Below are positions 55,307 through 64,000 of a DNA stretch of 64,000 nucleotides, piece after piece. The translations under genes were made by a program, and so were the position numbers. Each line of letters opens with the position of its first letter. Positions within the stretch are counted from its first letter, which is position 1. This DNA comes from JBHHUI01 sp965248775 (GTDB lineage: Bacteria; Chloroflexota; Anaerolineae; Anaerolineales; JBHHUI01): NCBI GenBank assembly GCA_965248775.1, contig OZ252150.1, forward strand, positions 3,286,001-3,350,000, given 5' to 3'. A model generated the notes under the pieces. It was not told the DNA's origin, made no database searches, and was given only the letters and a program-made list of their open reading frames with translations.

Positions 55307-55616
55307 TTATAAGTTGCTCGTTTTTGAGAAGACATTGATTACTACTGCCCCATGCCTATTACTGCAGGCGTGTCTGGCATCTGTTTGAATAATACTGCAC
55401 TTACCAATGCCACTAGAATGATTCCCAACCCCGCCCAGAGAGCATATGTGATGCCGACGGGAATAGTTCTAAAGACGAGCGTTATAAAATAAATGGTTAA
55501 TCCGTAACTAGCAACAGTGATAAGGCTTGGGGTAAGCTTTGTAAACTATTCGGATGCTTTTAATGCACTTGTCGCAATTACTTCTGCAACTATCGCTATA
55601 GATAAATATAAGCCAT
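55307..55616 (-). pseudogene. SMR-family multidrug efflux protein remnant
   Basis: Minus-strand reading from ATG 55616 gives AYIYLSIAIVAEVIATSALKASE, then an in-frame TAG, then FTKLTPSLITVASYGLTIYFI, RTIPVGITYALWAGLGIILVALVSA and DTPAVIGMG. After that a one-base shift leads to AVVINVFSKTSNL and TAA. Glu in VAEVIATS is the proton/drug-binding residue of EmrE/QacE-type transporters. Length and four helices fit the family. The stop and frameshift make it a pseudogene. Confidence 0.75.
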
Positions 55617-55694
55617 ACTCTATTCCCCGAAACTAACGCCTTGGATATCCTGCCGCGTCTGCAGCAGCGATTGTTAGGCGCGCCATGTGCCTCC

Positions 55695-56312
55695 TCACAG
55701 TTTGCTGCCAGAGGCCACAATCACTGTGTCGCCATGCATTACAGAATGTCTCTCTTCCATGTAATCCTCGCAGCTCGCTTGTAACGGCTCCCAAACTCGC
55801 CGAGAGATATCTGAACCAGCAAGCAGGTTGACGACCCGAGTTTGAAAGCTGTCATGTTCGTTGAAAAGGTCCATCACGCAATAGCGACCACCTCTGTCGA
55901 GTAGTTCAAATGACCTCGAAAATACGTCACGCCAGTCGGGAAATACCGATAGCCCAAGTGTACATAGAATGCAGTCGATTTGGACACTGCGATCGATAAG
56001 CGCTTCGAAGTCGGCGCGAGATGTCTGGCGGGCATCCCCTTGCAAGAGATGGACATTGCGCCAGTTATGGTCTGCAATTTTCTCACGTGCCTTGTCAAGC
56101 ATCTTCTCCGAGAAGTCGATGCCAAGCAATGTCCCCTCCGGGCCGAGCTGCTCGACAACCAGTTCAAAGTTCAAGCCAGAACCGCAACCGAGGTCAAGTA
56201 CAGTGTCACCTAGTTTGAGACCGCTGGACTGAACAGCCATGCGGCGATAAGGGAGATACATGCCGAGAATGGCACGGTCATAAAGTGGAGCGAGCAGGTC
56301 ATACCATTTCAT
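55695..56312 (-). CDS. Class I SAM-dependent methyltransferase
   Basis: The 205-residue protein starts MKWYDLLAPLYDRAILG, as UbiE/phospholipid N-methyltransferase relatives do. Motif I is VLDLGCGSGLNFELV (about residues 38-52), followed by LLGIDFSEKMLDKAREK, VHLLQGDARQ and FELLDRGGRYCVMDLFN. The C-terminal helix-strand ends HGDTVIVASGSKL. A small-molecule methyltransferase; substrate unknown. Confidence 0.85.
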   Translation of the reverse strand: MKWYDLLAPLYDRAILGMYLPYRRMAVQSSGLKLGDTVLDLGCGSGLNFELVVEQLGPEGTLLGIDFSEKMLDKAREKIADHNWRNVHLLQGDARQTSRADFEALIDRSVQIDCILCTLGLSVFPDWRDVFSRSFELLDRGGRYCVMDLFNEHDSFQTRVVNLLAGSDISRRVWEPLQASCEDYMEERHSVMHGDTVIVASGSKL

Positions 56313-57178
56313 TGGATATCCTTTGTGGGGCGTTCAACGGTATGTAATGTAACTTTGTCGTTGAAAATTCCGCATCGCCGGTTATTCGTAATTGTCGAGA
56401 ACGTCCTTCTTCCTCAAGATCAGGGACTGAAAATGTAGTTTGGAATATTCATACTCATTGCCTGTGCCCGCGCCAATTTCCAATATAGAGCGTTTTCGCT
56501 CTTGATGCAAAAGGGTCAGGAAGTTTCGGCGTTCTTCCAATTTCCACGACCGGATGTTTCTTCTATCGCGCTCGTCTGCCTTGTCGTCTGAGGCCTGACG
56601 TCAACGACTTCTCAATTCAGCGCGCATGAATGCACCTCCAATCGAACTCTGAATTTGTCGCGTGAATTTCGTCCTGGCGTAACGGAAAGGATGGTTTGCT
56701 CCTGCTTATCGGTGCGGGCCTTGAGTTCGTGTCCGGTGCGAATAAGAACCATCTCAATTGTAGTGTGGCCGGTGTGCTTAATACCATCGGGAAAGGGAAA
56801 ATTCTTGATCATCGAAATCAAAATGCGGCGACCTTCTCGGTGAACGTCGGATACAGTTGGCGTCCTATGAAGGCCATGCGCGGCTGTGCAAGCGTTGCAT
56901 CGATTGGCGGGGCGTTTATAGATTAACTGTGGGCCCGCAAACGTAAGGAGCGGGCCAGAGATGCATCCTGGAAAAATTAATCAAATTTAACAATTATTTA
57001 CCTCCATTTTATCGATTATTTCTCTTCGAGTCTCTTAGTATTGGACATTGGAGAGAAGCGATTCTCTCTACTGCGTTCTATTGTCTGATCAGTCGAAAGA
57101 AGATAAAAAAATCAACTTTTAAGTTATTGATTTAGCCGACAGTGACTATATCGTTGGGAGAGAGCCGTAATAAATCTC
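56313..57178. other. Gene-poor segment
   Basis: About 870 bp without a convincing gene. Short frames near 56655-56926 lack recognisable motifs. The AT-rich part after 56980 probably contains the promoter region for the kinase operon. Confidence 0.3.
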
Positions 57179-57406
57179 TTACAAAAAATCGTTATCAACA
57201 CGGTCACTCGTAAGATTGGTCCGGCCGGCGAGCTCTTCCTGCGTGATCAGTGCACAAAGATCAATGTCGACCTGGAGAATCTAGTGGGCGATGATTTGCC
57301 AGCCCTGGCAGCTCGTTGTGCGGTGGAGGCCGAGCCTCTCATTGGGAGCGTACAAGCTAACATGCTGGGCGGTATTCTCCAAAATCTTGGATGGATGGCA
57401 TTCTGA
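57179..57406 (+). CDS. Small reading frame before the kinase, no clear start
   Basis: One frame reads KIVINTVTRKIGPAGELFLRDQ, CTKINVDLENLVGDDLPAL, AARCAVEAEPLIGSVQANML and ends TGA at 57404-57406. Amino-acid use looks like real coding, but no ATG, GTG or TTG with a good ribosome site is visible at the 5' end. It could be a frameshifted gene or a remnant. It lies 82 bp upstream of the sensor kinase. Confidence 0.35.
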   Translation, partial: LQKIVINTVTRKIGPAGELFLRDQCTKINVDLENLVGDDLPALAARCAVEAEPLIGSVQANMLGGILQNLGWMAF

Positions 57407-57488
57407 AATAGGCATCACGGCAATCTGGTCATTTTCGAGCGCCGGGCCTTTCGGAATGTCTATGAGGTTTAGTCAATAGGAATCGAAC

Positions 57489-60400
57489 GTGAGAGATAAC
57501 TGGCTGAAAGCATATCTGAGCTTAGCCGTAATTTTGGGTCTGAGTGCATTTCTGCTGCGCGGGGCTAGCTGGAACAGCAGTGGAAAAGTACAAATTTTAT
57601 TTGAAACCGGCAGCACGCTCATGGCTCTCACTATCGGCAGCATCGCGCTGCTGTCCTACTACGGTAAGCAAGACAAACGTTTGCTGTTTATCGGTACGGC
57701 CTTCCTGAGTGCCGGACTGCTCGATAGTTATCACCTGCTCCTGTCTTCCTCGTCAGCTGCGCTGCAGGCCTGGAGTTGGAATGTATCGCGCACGCTCCTG
57801 TCCGTGCTCTTATGGCTGTCGTGGGTCATTGGACGTAAGCAGCTCCGCCTGGGGAAAATCGACCAAATCTCGGCGCGCGGCCTCTACGTGGTCGTCGCTT
57901 TCCTGACTCTGACCGGTTTCGTCATCCTGACCATCGCGCCGTTACCGCAGCATTATTACGCGCAGAGCATTCTTCACCAACCCCAGGAGCTTGTCCCGGC
58001 GATCTTCTTCCTTCTGGCATTCATTGGCTATCTGCGGGCGGGACGCTGGCGATACGACTCTCTGGAGTTCGGGCTGCTCTTATCCCTGGTTCTCGCTTTT
58101 AGCCAGGCCCTGTTCATGGCGCTGTCGCTGCAGTCGTTCGAAGAGTTGTCTGGCGCCGCTCACCAGATCAAGCTACTGAGCTACCTGCTGGTTTTCATCG
58201 GTCTGAGCATTAAGATCTATTCCACGTTTATAAGACTTAACACGCTGCATGCCGTCTCACTTGTCGGTGCGCAGGCCAAAGACGAGGATGAACTGCTCGC
58301 GCGAGTCAGCCATATCATTGGGCTGCGATTCTCCCTGGATAGCGGGGGTATTTTTCTCCTCGATGCGCGCGCCGGTGTGCTGCGCGCCCATTCTTCCTAT
58401 CAGGGGTTGACTCACGACGAGGCGGCCGGCGTGCCACTTGGTAAGGGCATTGTCGGCACTGTAGCCGCAGCGTCTGAGTCCCGGCGCGTTGACGATGTGT
58501 CCCAAGATACTGCGTATGTAGACCTCTCACCCGACATACGCTCTGAACTCTGCGTACCCCTTCTAGCCGACGCGCAGGTCATTGGCGTGATCAACATCGA
58601 AAGCCGGCGGCGTAATGCTTACAGCCCTGCCGACGAACACTTGCTCACAGAACTCGCCTCGCATCTGGTAACAGCTCTCGAAAAGGAACGGCTGATCAAT
58701 TCCATTTCCCGGCGGCGAAGGGAAGCCGAGGTGCTGCAATCCGCCATCACAGTCTTGGCTTCCACCGTGGACTTTGACATGTTGATGAAATATGTTCTTG
58801 CCTTTGTTGAGCGCGCCCTGCCTTTCGACACAGCCTACATATTTTTTCTCGAAGGTGAGCAGCTGCGAGTGGTGGGCGCATCCGATTCGCGTGATTCCAG
58901 TGAAAAAATGATCGGCACGCGCTTACCCGTTGACGAGCTGTATCAGGAAATCCGTCGGTCCGGACAGGTGCTCACGAGAACCGACGTCCAAGCAGATGAG
59001 CGTTTAAGAAACTGGCCGGGAACTGAGGCTTTACACAGCTGGATGGGTATACCCCTTATCCATTTCGACAATGTGTTTGGATTAATCACTTTAGGTAGCT
59101 ACTCCAGAAGTGCGTATGGTGCGGAGGAGGCAGTGCTGGCAGAAGTCTTTGCTTCGCAGGCGGCGGTTGCGATTGAACGAAGTCGTCTTTTTGAAGCGCA
59201 GCGCCGCCATGGGGAACAACTCGAGACTTTGCAATCCCTCAGCGCCGAGATAGGCAGCAGCCTGGACCTTCCCGTCGTAATGAACGCTAGCCTGCAGGCC
59301 AGCCTGGACCTGTCGTCCGGTGCCAGCAGTGCCAATCTCTATTTGTACGATGAAGCAACCAATAGCTTCCCACAGGCGACCGGCCTGCAAAAATCCGGCG
59401 TTGCGCTGCAGCTGGACAAGCAACCCCCTTCGGATGGGCCGGTCGCGACTGTAGCGCTGCGCAGGCAACCGTTGGTGATCAACGACGTTTCCGCCCATCC
59501 GCTTTATGGCGCGCATGATTGGGGTTTTAAAGCCCTTGCAGGCCTCCCACTCAAACTATCCGGGCGATTGCTCGGCGTACTCACGGTTGCATATGAAAGG
59601 ATACACGAATTTACAGCAGAAGAGCTACAGCTGTTGGAGATGCTGGCCACCCAGGCGGCGGTCGCAATTCAGAATGCTAGCCTCCACATGTCGTTGCAGG
59701 AAAGCAAAAATCGCCTCAATCAAATTACGGATGTAATTGAAGATTTGTTCTTCATAGCTGATGTGAAGAGCCTTTCTGTCATCTACGCCAGCCCGGCCTA
59801 CGAGAAGATCTGGGGACGGCCTCTGGAGGATCTCTACGAGGATTACAAGCACTGGGAGGAGGCTATTCATCCCGAAGATCTCGTGCCTTTACAGGAATCT
59901 TGGAAGCGAATGGTGGAGCGGGGAGACCCATTTTATGAAGGGGAGTATCGGGTAATACACACGGACGGGTCCACGCGCTGGGTTCGGAGTCGCCGCTACC
60001 CGATCGGCGATGAGAGTGGGCAGGTCTATCGCATCGTGGGGGTTGTCCAGGACATCACCGCACGCAAGCAGCAGGAAGAAGAGCTGCGCAAAAGCCAGGC
60101 GCTCTATGGTCAAGCAGAGCAAATGGGCCAGCTGGGACACTGGGAGTGGGACCATATAAATGGCAGAATGATCTCCTGCTCAGAGCAGTTCGCGCGGATA
60201 TATGGAATGACTGTGGACGAAACGCTGGTCTATTTCTCAAACTGGGAATCTGTAACAAGGTTAGCAAATCCGGATGATCGGGTTCGTTACGAGCAACACC
60301 GGATTGATTCTGTAGGACAACGAGAAGGAATGGATATTGAATTCAGAATCATCACCCGCTCAGGCGCCGTACGCCATCTTCATCTGCTGAGTGAGAATGT

Positions 60401-62267
60401 GCTGGATGATCAAGGTAGCATCATCACGAGGCTCGGGACAGTGCAGGACATCACCGCACGCAAGCAGCAGGAAGAGGCGCTGCAAGAATACGCGGCCGAG
60501 CTTCAGAGCCTCTACCACGCTACAGAGCAGCTGCTTACTTCCACCGATCTGAACAAGCTTGCTGAACAGATTGTGTATCAAGTGACGCAGACCTTCTCTG
60601 CCGCCCATTGCAGCCTGTTATTGGTGGACGAGGCTACAACCGGACTTCAACTTCTGGCGCAGAGTGGCGAGATAGAGCTCGAACTTCCGGCGTACCTGCC
60701 GCTGCAAGGGGACGGACTGACAACGGCGGCCGCCAGCAGCGGTGATGTGGTCTATGTTCCAGACGTGAGATTGGACGCGCGTTACTTGGTCGGCAACTCT
60801 CGCACGTCCTCGGAATTAGTGCTCCCGTTGGTTGCCGGCGGACGCGTTCTCGGCGTACTGAATTTGGAAGATCCAGAGCCAGATGCTTATGACGCGCGTA
60901 GCCGGCGAGTGATGTCCACATTCGCCGAGCGAGCCGCCCTGAGTCTACAGAGCGCGATCTTATTTGAACAAGTTGAAACCGCCAGCCGCTCATGGCGGCA
61001 CACTTTTGACGCCATGAGCGAGGTTGTTCTCATCCACGACGCCGACGCTGCAATCCTGCGCGCCAACGGCGTCGCCGCGCAAGTGTTCGATCAGCCGATT
61101 GCGGAAATGTTGGGGCAGAATTTTTCGTGGGCCAGTGGCCCTACGTCAAACGCCGAATTTCGCTGTGAGTGCCTCGAATCATTGGCTGCGGAGACAGATT
61201 CCGGAGCGGCGAGTTTCGCGGACACTTTGCAGGAGATAACTTACAAAGATCGCATCTATATGCTGTCGACTGCGCCTCTCTATAACGACAGTGGTCGCCT
61301 CACCTCAATAGTACACACCGCACGGGATGTGACTGAGGCTCGGCGCATCGAACAAGCACTGGTCGCATCCCAAAAATTGGCCGATCTGGGCACGCTGGCA
61401 GCCGGCGTGGCACACGAGATCAATTCACCATTACAGGTCATCACCGGCGTGAGCCAGAGCATAATCAATAAATTGGATACCGACGAATGGTCCCGAGATC
61501 GCCTGCAGAAGCAACTCGAAATGCTCAGGCGAAATTCCTGGCGCGTGGCCGAGATTGTGCGTTCGCTACTGAGCTATGCGCACGTCGACGACAAAGACGA
61601 CGAAATTCAGCTGCATGACCTTAACACGATTGTGGGCGAAACCTTACTGTTGATCGAGCATCAACTCTTGAGTTGGGACAATGTCACCATCGTGACCGAC
61701 CTGGCGCCGGAACTGCCGCCCTTCCCGTGCGACCAGAACCAGATTACGCAGATTCTCATCAACCTGCTCACGAATGCACGCGATGCAATGCCAGAGGGGG
61801 GCGAAATTGTGATTCGCTCTTATTTCGAGCCGCCTCGCCCCGAAGTCCTCCTTACTCAGAGCAGCGGCGAACTTGACACAGACGACAGCAGCCCGCAGCC
61901 GGACGAGATTGAGGAACCCGGGTGGATTGGATTGAGGGTGACGGATGAAGGCAGCGGCATCACGCCGGAAGTGCAAGCGAGAATCTTCGACCCGTTTTTT
62001 ACTACCAAAAAGGTGGGCGAAGGTACCGGGTTAGGGCTTTCCATTGTCGCCGGCATCGTGAGCGCTCAAGGTGGCGAGATATCGTTGGAGAGCGAGCTGG
62101 AGGTCGGAACCACCTTCAGCCTGTTATTCTCGATGGCAGGGGCGAAGCCGGATTCCAGCGCCGGGCCGACCGCTCCCCTGCTCGGACGCTTCGATGATAC
62201 AGCCCCTCGCCAATCCGTCCAAAATGGCACAAGTACGAACAGAAACCAGGAGGTTTCCCATGAATAG
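57489..62267 (+). CDS. Giant membrane multi-sensor histidine kinase
   Basis: 1592 residues, GTG start after AGGAATCG. Order: about eight membrane helices (residues 7-240, MASE-like); GAF 1 (about 262-400); GAF 2 (410-570); GAF 3 (575-730); PAS 1 (740-860, ending GVVQDITARKQ); PAS 2 (870-990, ending GTVQDITARKQ); GAF 4 (1000-1160); PAS 3 (1170-1290); HisKA with H1309 in GVAHEINSPLQVI; and HATPase_c (N box NLLTNARDAMPEGG, G1 VTDEGSGI, F box FDPFFTTKK, G2 GEGTGLGLSIV). No receiver domain is attached; two response regulators follow, the first overlapping by 8 nt. It integrates several cytoplasmic signals. Confidence 0.93.
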   Translation: MRDNWLKAYLSLAVILGLSAFLLRGASWNSSGKVQILFETGSTLMALTIGSIALLSYYGKQDKRLLFIGTAFLSAGLLDSYHLLLSSSSAALQAWSWNVSRTLLSVLLWLSWVIGRKQLRLGKIDQISARGLYVVVAFLTLTGFVILTIAPLPQHYYAQSILHQPQELVPAIFFLLAFIGYLRAGRWRYDSLEFGLLLSLVLAFSQALFMALSLQSFEELSGAAHQIKLLSYLLVFIGLSIKIYSTFIRLNTLHAVSLVGAQAKDEDELLARVSHIIGLRFSLDSGGIFLLDARAGVLRAHSSYQGLTHDEAAGVPLGKGIVGTVAAASESRRVDDVSQDTAYVDLSPDIRSELCVPLLADAQVIGVINIESRRRNAYSPADEHLLTELASHLVTALEKERLINSISRRRREAEVLQSAITVLASTVDFDMLMKYVLAFVERALPFDTAYIFFLEGEQLRVVGASDSRDSSEKMIGTRLPVDELYQEIRRSGQVLTRTDVQADERLRNWPGTEALHSWMGIPLIHFDNVFGLITLGSYSRSAYGAEEAVLAEVFASQAAVAIERSRLFEAQRRHGEQLETLQSLSAEIGSSLDLPVVMNASLQASLDLSSGASSANLYLYDEATNSFPQATGLQKSGVALQLDKQPPSDGPVATVALRRQPLVINDVSAHPLYGAHDWGFKALAGLPLKLSGRLLGVLTVAYERIHEFTAEELQLLEMLATQAAVAIQNASLHMSLQESKNRLNQITDVIEDLFFIADVKSLSVIYASPAYEKIWGRPLEDLYEDYKHWEEAIHPEDLVPLQESWKRMVERGDPFYEGEYRVIHTDGSTRWVRSRRYPIGDESGQVYRIVGVVQDITARKQQEEELRKSQALYGQAEQMGQLGHWEWDHINGRMISCSEQFARIYGMTVDETLVYFSNWESVTRLANPDDRVRYEQHRIDSVGQREGMDIEFRIITRSGAVRHLHLLSENVLDDQGSIITRLGTVQDITARKQQEEALQEYAAELQSLYHATEQLLTSTDLNKLAEQIVYQVTQTFSAAHCSLLLVDEATTGLQLLAQSGEIELELPAYLPLQGDGLTTAAASSGDVVYVPDVRLDARYLVGNSRTSSELVLPLVAGGRVLGVLNLEDPEPDAYDARSRRVMSTFAERAALSLQSAILFEQVETASRSWRHTFDAMSEVVLIHDADAAILRANGVAAQVFDQPIAEMLGQNFSWASGPTSNAEFRCECLESLAAETDSGAASFADTLQEITYKDRIYMLSTAPLYNDSGRLTSIVHTARDVTEARRIEQALVASQKLADLGTLAAGVAHEINSPLQVITGVSQSIINKLDTDEWSRDRLQKQLEMLRRNSWRVAEIVRSLLSYAHVDDKDDEIQLHDLNTIVGETLLLIEHQLLSWDNVTIVTDLAPELPPFPCDQNQITQILINLLTNARDAMPEGGEIVIRSYFEPPRPEVLLTQSSGELDTDDSSPQPDEIEEPGWIGLRVTDEGSGITPEVQARIFDPFFTTKKVGEGTGLGLSIVAGIVSAQGGEISLESELEVGTTFSLLFSMAGAKPDSSAGPTAPLLGRFDDTAPRQSVQNGTSTNRNQEVSHE

Positions 62268-62622
62268 AATTATTCTTGCCGAAGACGAACCCGATCTGCG
62301 CAATTTTCTTAGCGACGAACTGCGGAACAAGGATTTTGTTGTGACCGCGGTGGACAACGGCGCCGACGCCGTGGTTGCCGACGCCGAGGGATCTTTCGAT
62401 TTGGCGCTGCTGGATATGATGATGCCTGGTCTCAACGGCGTTCAGAGCATCAGAGTGTTAAAAAGAATCATGCCGGAGTTACCCATAATCGCCCTGACCG
62501 GCTATGTGGGACGCGGTTACATGGCCGAAGCGATGGCCTACGGCGTCACGTGTTTTGCCAAACCAGTGGATATGCAAGAGTTGCTGACCGAGATTAATTC
62601 TCGTTTGAACGGTAAGTCATGA
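62260..62622 (+). CDS. Single-domain response regulator
   Basis: The 120-residue receiver has acidic pocket residues in LAEDEPDL, phospho-acceptor D52 in LLDMMMPG, the Thr in IIALTGYVG and Lys in CFAKPVD. It starts inside the kinase's last codons (8-nt overlap), AGGAGG upstream. There is no output domain, so it acts by protein contact or as a phosphate relay. It is the direct partner of the kinase by position. Confidence 0.93.
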   Translation: MNRIILAEDEPDLRNFLSDELRNKDFVVTAVDNGADAVVADAEGSFDLALLDMMMPGLNGVQSIRVLKRIMPELPIIALTGYVGRGYMAEAMAYGVTCFAKPVDMQELLTEINSRLNGKS

Positions 62623-62692
62623 AGAGGGAACGGGGCTGTATCAGGTAAATTACAACCAATGCCCAAATACGAATGCCTCATAAGGAGTTAAT

Positions 62693-63061
62693 ATGTCCCG
62701 GATTTTGATCGTGGGTGACGAACGTGATCTTGTTGAGTATATGTCCCAGGAGCTTCGGGATGCTGGCTTGCAGAGCGGCAGCGCCTTCGACGGTGTGGAG
62801 GCGGTGCTCAAGGTGTTCGATGGTGGCTGGGATGCAGTCTTGATGGATATTCGCATGCCACACCTGGACGGTATCAATGCGCTGCGTATCATGAAACGCA
62901 TCGATCCTAAGTTGCCGGTGCTGATGATTACCGGCCAAGCCGGGCACGGTGACATGGCCAGGTCGACACGCCTGGGCGCCTTTACATGTATGCTGAAGCC
63001 GGTTGCAACGGAAAAGCTTCTCGAGAAGTTGCAACAGGCTTTACCCCACGTACTGGCATGA
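62693..63061 (+). CDS. Second single-domain response regulator
   Basis: The 122-residue receiver has D52 in LMDIRMPHLDG, Thr in LMITGQAGHG and Lys in MLKPVATE. The acidic pair is reduced at its first position (VGDERD instead of VDDE), leaving D9 and E10. It lies 70 bp after the first regulator. Two receivers for one kinase suggest a branch or phosphate sink. Confidence 0.9.
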   Translation: MSRILIVGDERDLVEYMSQELRDAGLQSGSAFDGVEAVLKVFDGGWDAVLMDIRMPHLDGINALRIMKRIDPKLPVLMITGQAGHGDMARSTRLGAFTCMLKPVATEKLLEKLQQALPHVLA

Positions 63062-63871
63062 CCAGAATAGTCGGCCCAGTACAGTCCAACCGGGGACTGC
63101 GTCCTTATCTACAGCCATAGTCATAAGGCATCGCCGAGCTGCGCTAGCGCACACACATAGCGCGCATTAATTCGATGGATGGCACACATTGTCGCAAAGC
63201 AGCCGTCATAAAGGCGGTGTGGCGAGGAGCACCTCTTGCCTTTCGCCGAGCGCTTGCCCGGCCGAATTGGGACGGCGGGTGCTCATCTTTGCCCTCGACC
63301 GGCAAGCCAATCTCAACCTGGCAGCCTGACTTTCAGCGAGAACGCCTGTGCCCGTGCGAGTAATAGCAACCCGACTCAGAGTTCCATCACAACGAGCCCG
63401 CATTACGGATGTAGTGACATCCAAAGTCGGCTTGGCTGGAGAACAAATACTATACGTTTTTATGTAGGTAATGGTGGGCGAGCAGTGTAAAAGCGCCGCA
63501 ACCCGTGAGTTCTCCAACCATTAGAGAACTCACGGGTTTTACTATTTCCAACTAAATCTAATCCCGGCGCTACGGCACTACGGCTACGGAAGCTGAACAC
63601 TAACCAGCGCCAATAAAAAGCGTAGACGTAAATTAGCCTCGGCCGTATCAAGATGATCTGAAAATTTGGGCTCACCATTTCTGTGGCAGATGTGAACACA
63701 TGTGCGGAAGGGTTTCTCCTACTTTTGTGAAGCAGTAGGCCTCTAGTTATATCTTTTCCTACACCTGAGGTTCCAGAAGAAGATACATCTACAATCCAAT
63801 GACTTCCCAATCAAATTTCTGTATCTTAGATATGTATTCAATCGAGAGACTAATAATCATTCGAGATAGCC
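63062..63871. other. Gene-free segment with terminator
   Basis: About 800 bp with no recognised gene. It contains the terminator hairpin at 63500-63541. Frames near 63206-63517 have no family features. Confidence 0.35.
63500..63541. terminator. Strong hairpin terminator
   Basis: A 15-bp stem AACCCGTGAGTTCTC/GAGAACTCACGGGTT with a 9-nt loop, followed by TTTA. It is the likely end of the kinase/regulator operon or of a convergent unit. Confidence 0.85.
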
Positions 63872-64000
63872 ATGACCGTAGTTGCACTGATTTTCATCGC
63901 CATCGTTCTGCTCCAGGCACTCCTTATATTCTCGCTCCTCTGGGTTGGCACCTATGGCTGTTTTAGAAGAGAACTGTTTGATGTGCTTCATCCTCTACTG
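63872..64000 (+). CDS. Membrane protein, N-terminal part (runs off window)
   Basis: ATG 63872 starts 43 codons to the window end. The first 26 residues (TVVALIFIAIVLLQALLIFS and LLWVGTYG) form one long hydrophobic helix followed by RRELFDVLHPLL. Family not recognisable from this part. Confidence 0.45.
   Translation, partial: MTVVALIFIAIVLLQALLIFSLLWVGTYGCFRRELFDVLHPLL

Noticed and set aside
63175..63517. Short frames after the second response regulator
   Set aside because: No ribosome site, no motif, and opposing frames of similar length; treated as non-coding.

Overview
ORGANISM. The window looks like IS-riddled chromosomal DNA of a Chloroflexota bacterium (Anaerolineae/Caldilineae-like). 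This is inferred from a giant multi-GAF/PAS hybrid sensor kinase, WYL regulators, a sigma factor with a SnoaL-like tail, a replication-relaxation plus TraG-like pair, and the mix of IS families. No rRNA, tRNA or CRISPR array was seen. About 15 insertion sequences from at least nine families occupy close to 30 percent of the 64 kb, several nested inside one another.

LAYOUT. 1-2202: two IS3 copies in inverted orientation around a truncated LuxR-type regulator. 2211-5373: remnant of a conjugative or mobilizable element (small membrane proteins, TraG/VirD4-like ATPase, replication-relaxation protein). 5570-10842: SAM methyltransferase, large membrane protein, YgiT-type zinc finger protein, alpha/beta hydrolase, small HTH protein and tiny membrane proteins. 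10939-30160: a co-directional, operon-like set on the + strand: PQ-loop transporter, HisG paralog, MoaA-like radical SAM enzyme, B12-binding radical SAM enzyme, HhH-GPD glycosylase, winged-HTH fragment, WYL regulator, APH-like kinase, LysRS/EpmA-like class II synthetase, S66 (MccF/LD-carboxypeptidase-like) peptidase, a small unknown protein, an SDR oxidoreductase and a HisI paralog. It reads like a nucleotide-derived natural-product cluster. IS701, IS1 (carrying an IS3), IS1, tandem IS630 and IS256 elements lie in it. In three genes, removing the IS and one target copy restores a complete reading frame. 30575-40241: two damaged tyrosine recombinases, a DEAD/DEAH helicase cut by IS1 and IS701, and a Cas4/AddB-like PD-(D/E)XK nuclease. 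40217-48663 (minus): a very large DrmA/DpdJ-type helicase with a DUF1998/MZB-like C-terminus, cut by IS1182 (itself cut by another IS) and IS1, and beheaded by ISAzo13. With the nuclease it looks like a dead defence locus. 49984-64000: sigma-factor remnant, small membrane proteins, NUDIX hydrolase, a HAMP sensor without output domain, GH114 lipoprotein, SMR pseudogene, methyltransferase, and a 1592-residue sensor kinase followed by two single-domain response regulators.

MOST UNUSUAL SIGNAL. Five unrelated transposase genes carry very short (24-27 nt) palindromic insertions. They share an interleaved inverted-repeat layout (a-b-a'-b'), show compensatory base changes, insert inside one another, and are absent from the neighbouring IS630 copy and, as far as I can see, from host genes. 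They resemble miniature in-frame palindromic mobile elements that target transposases.
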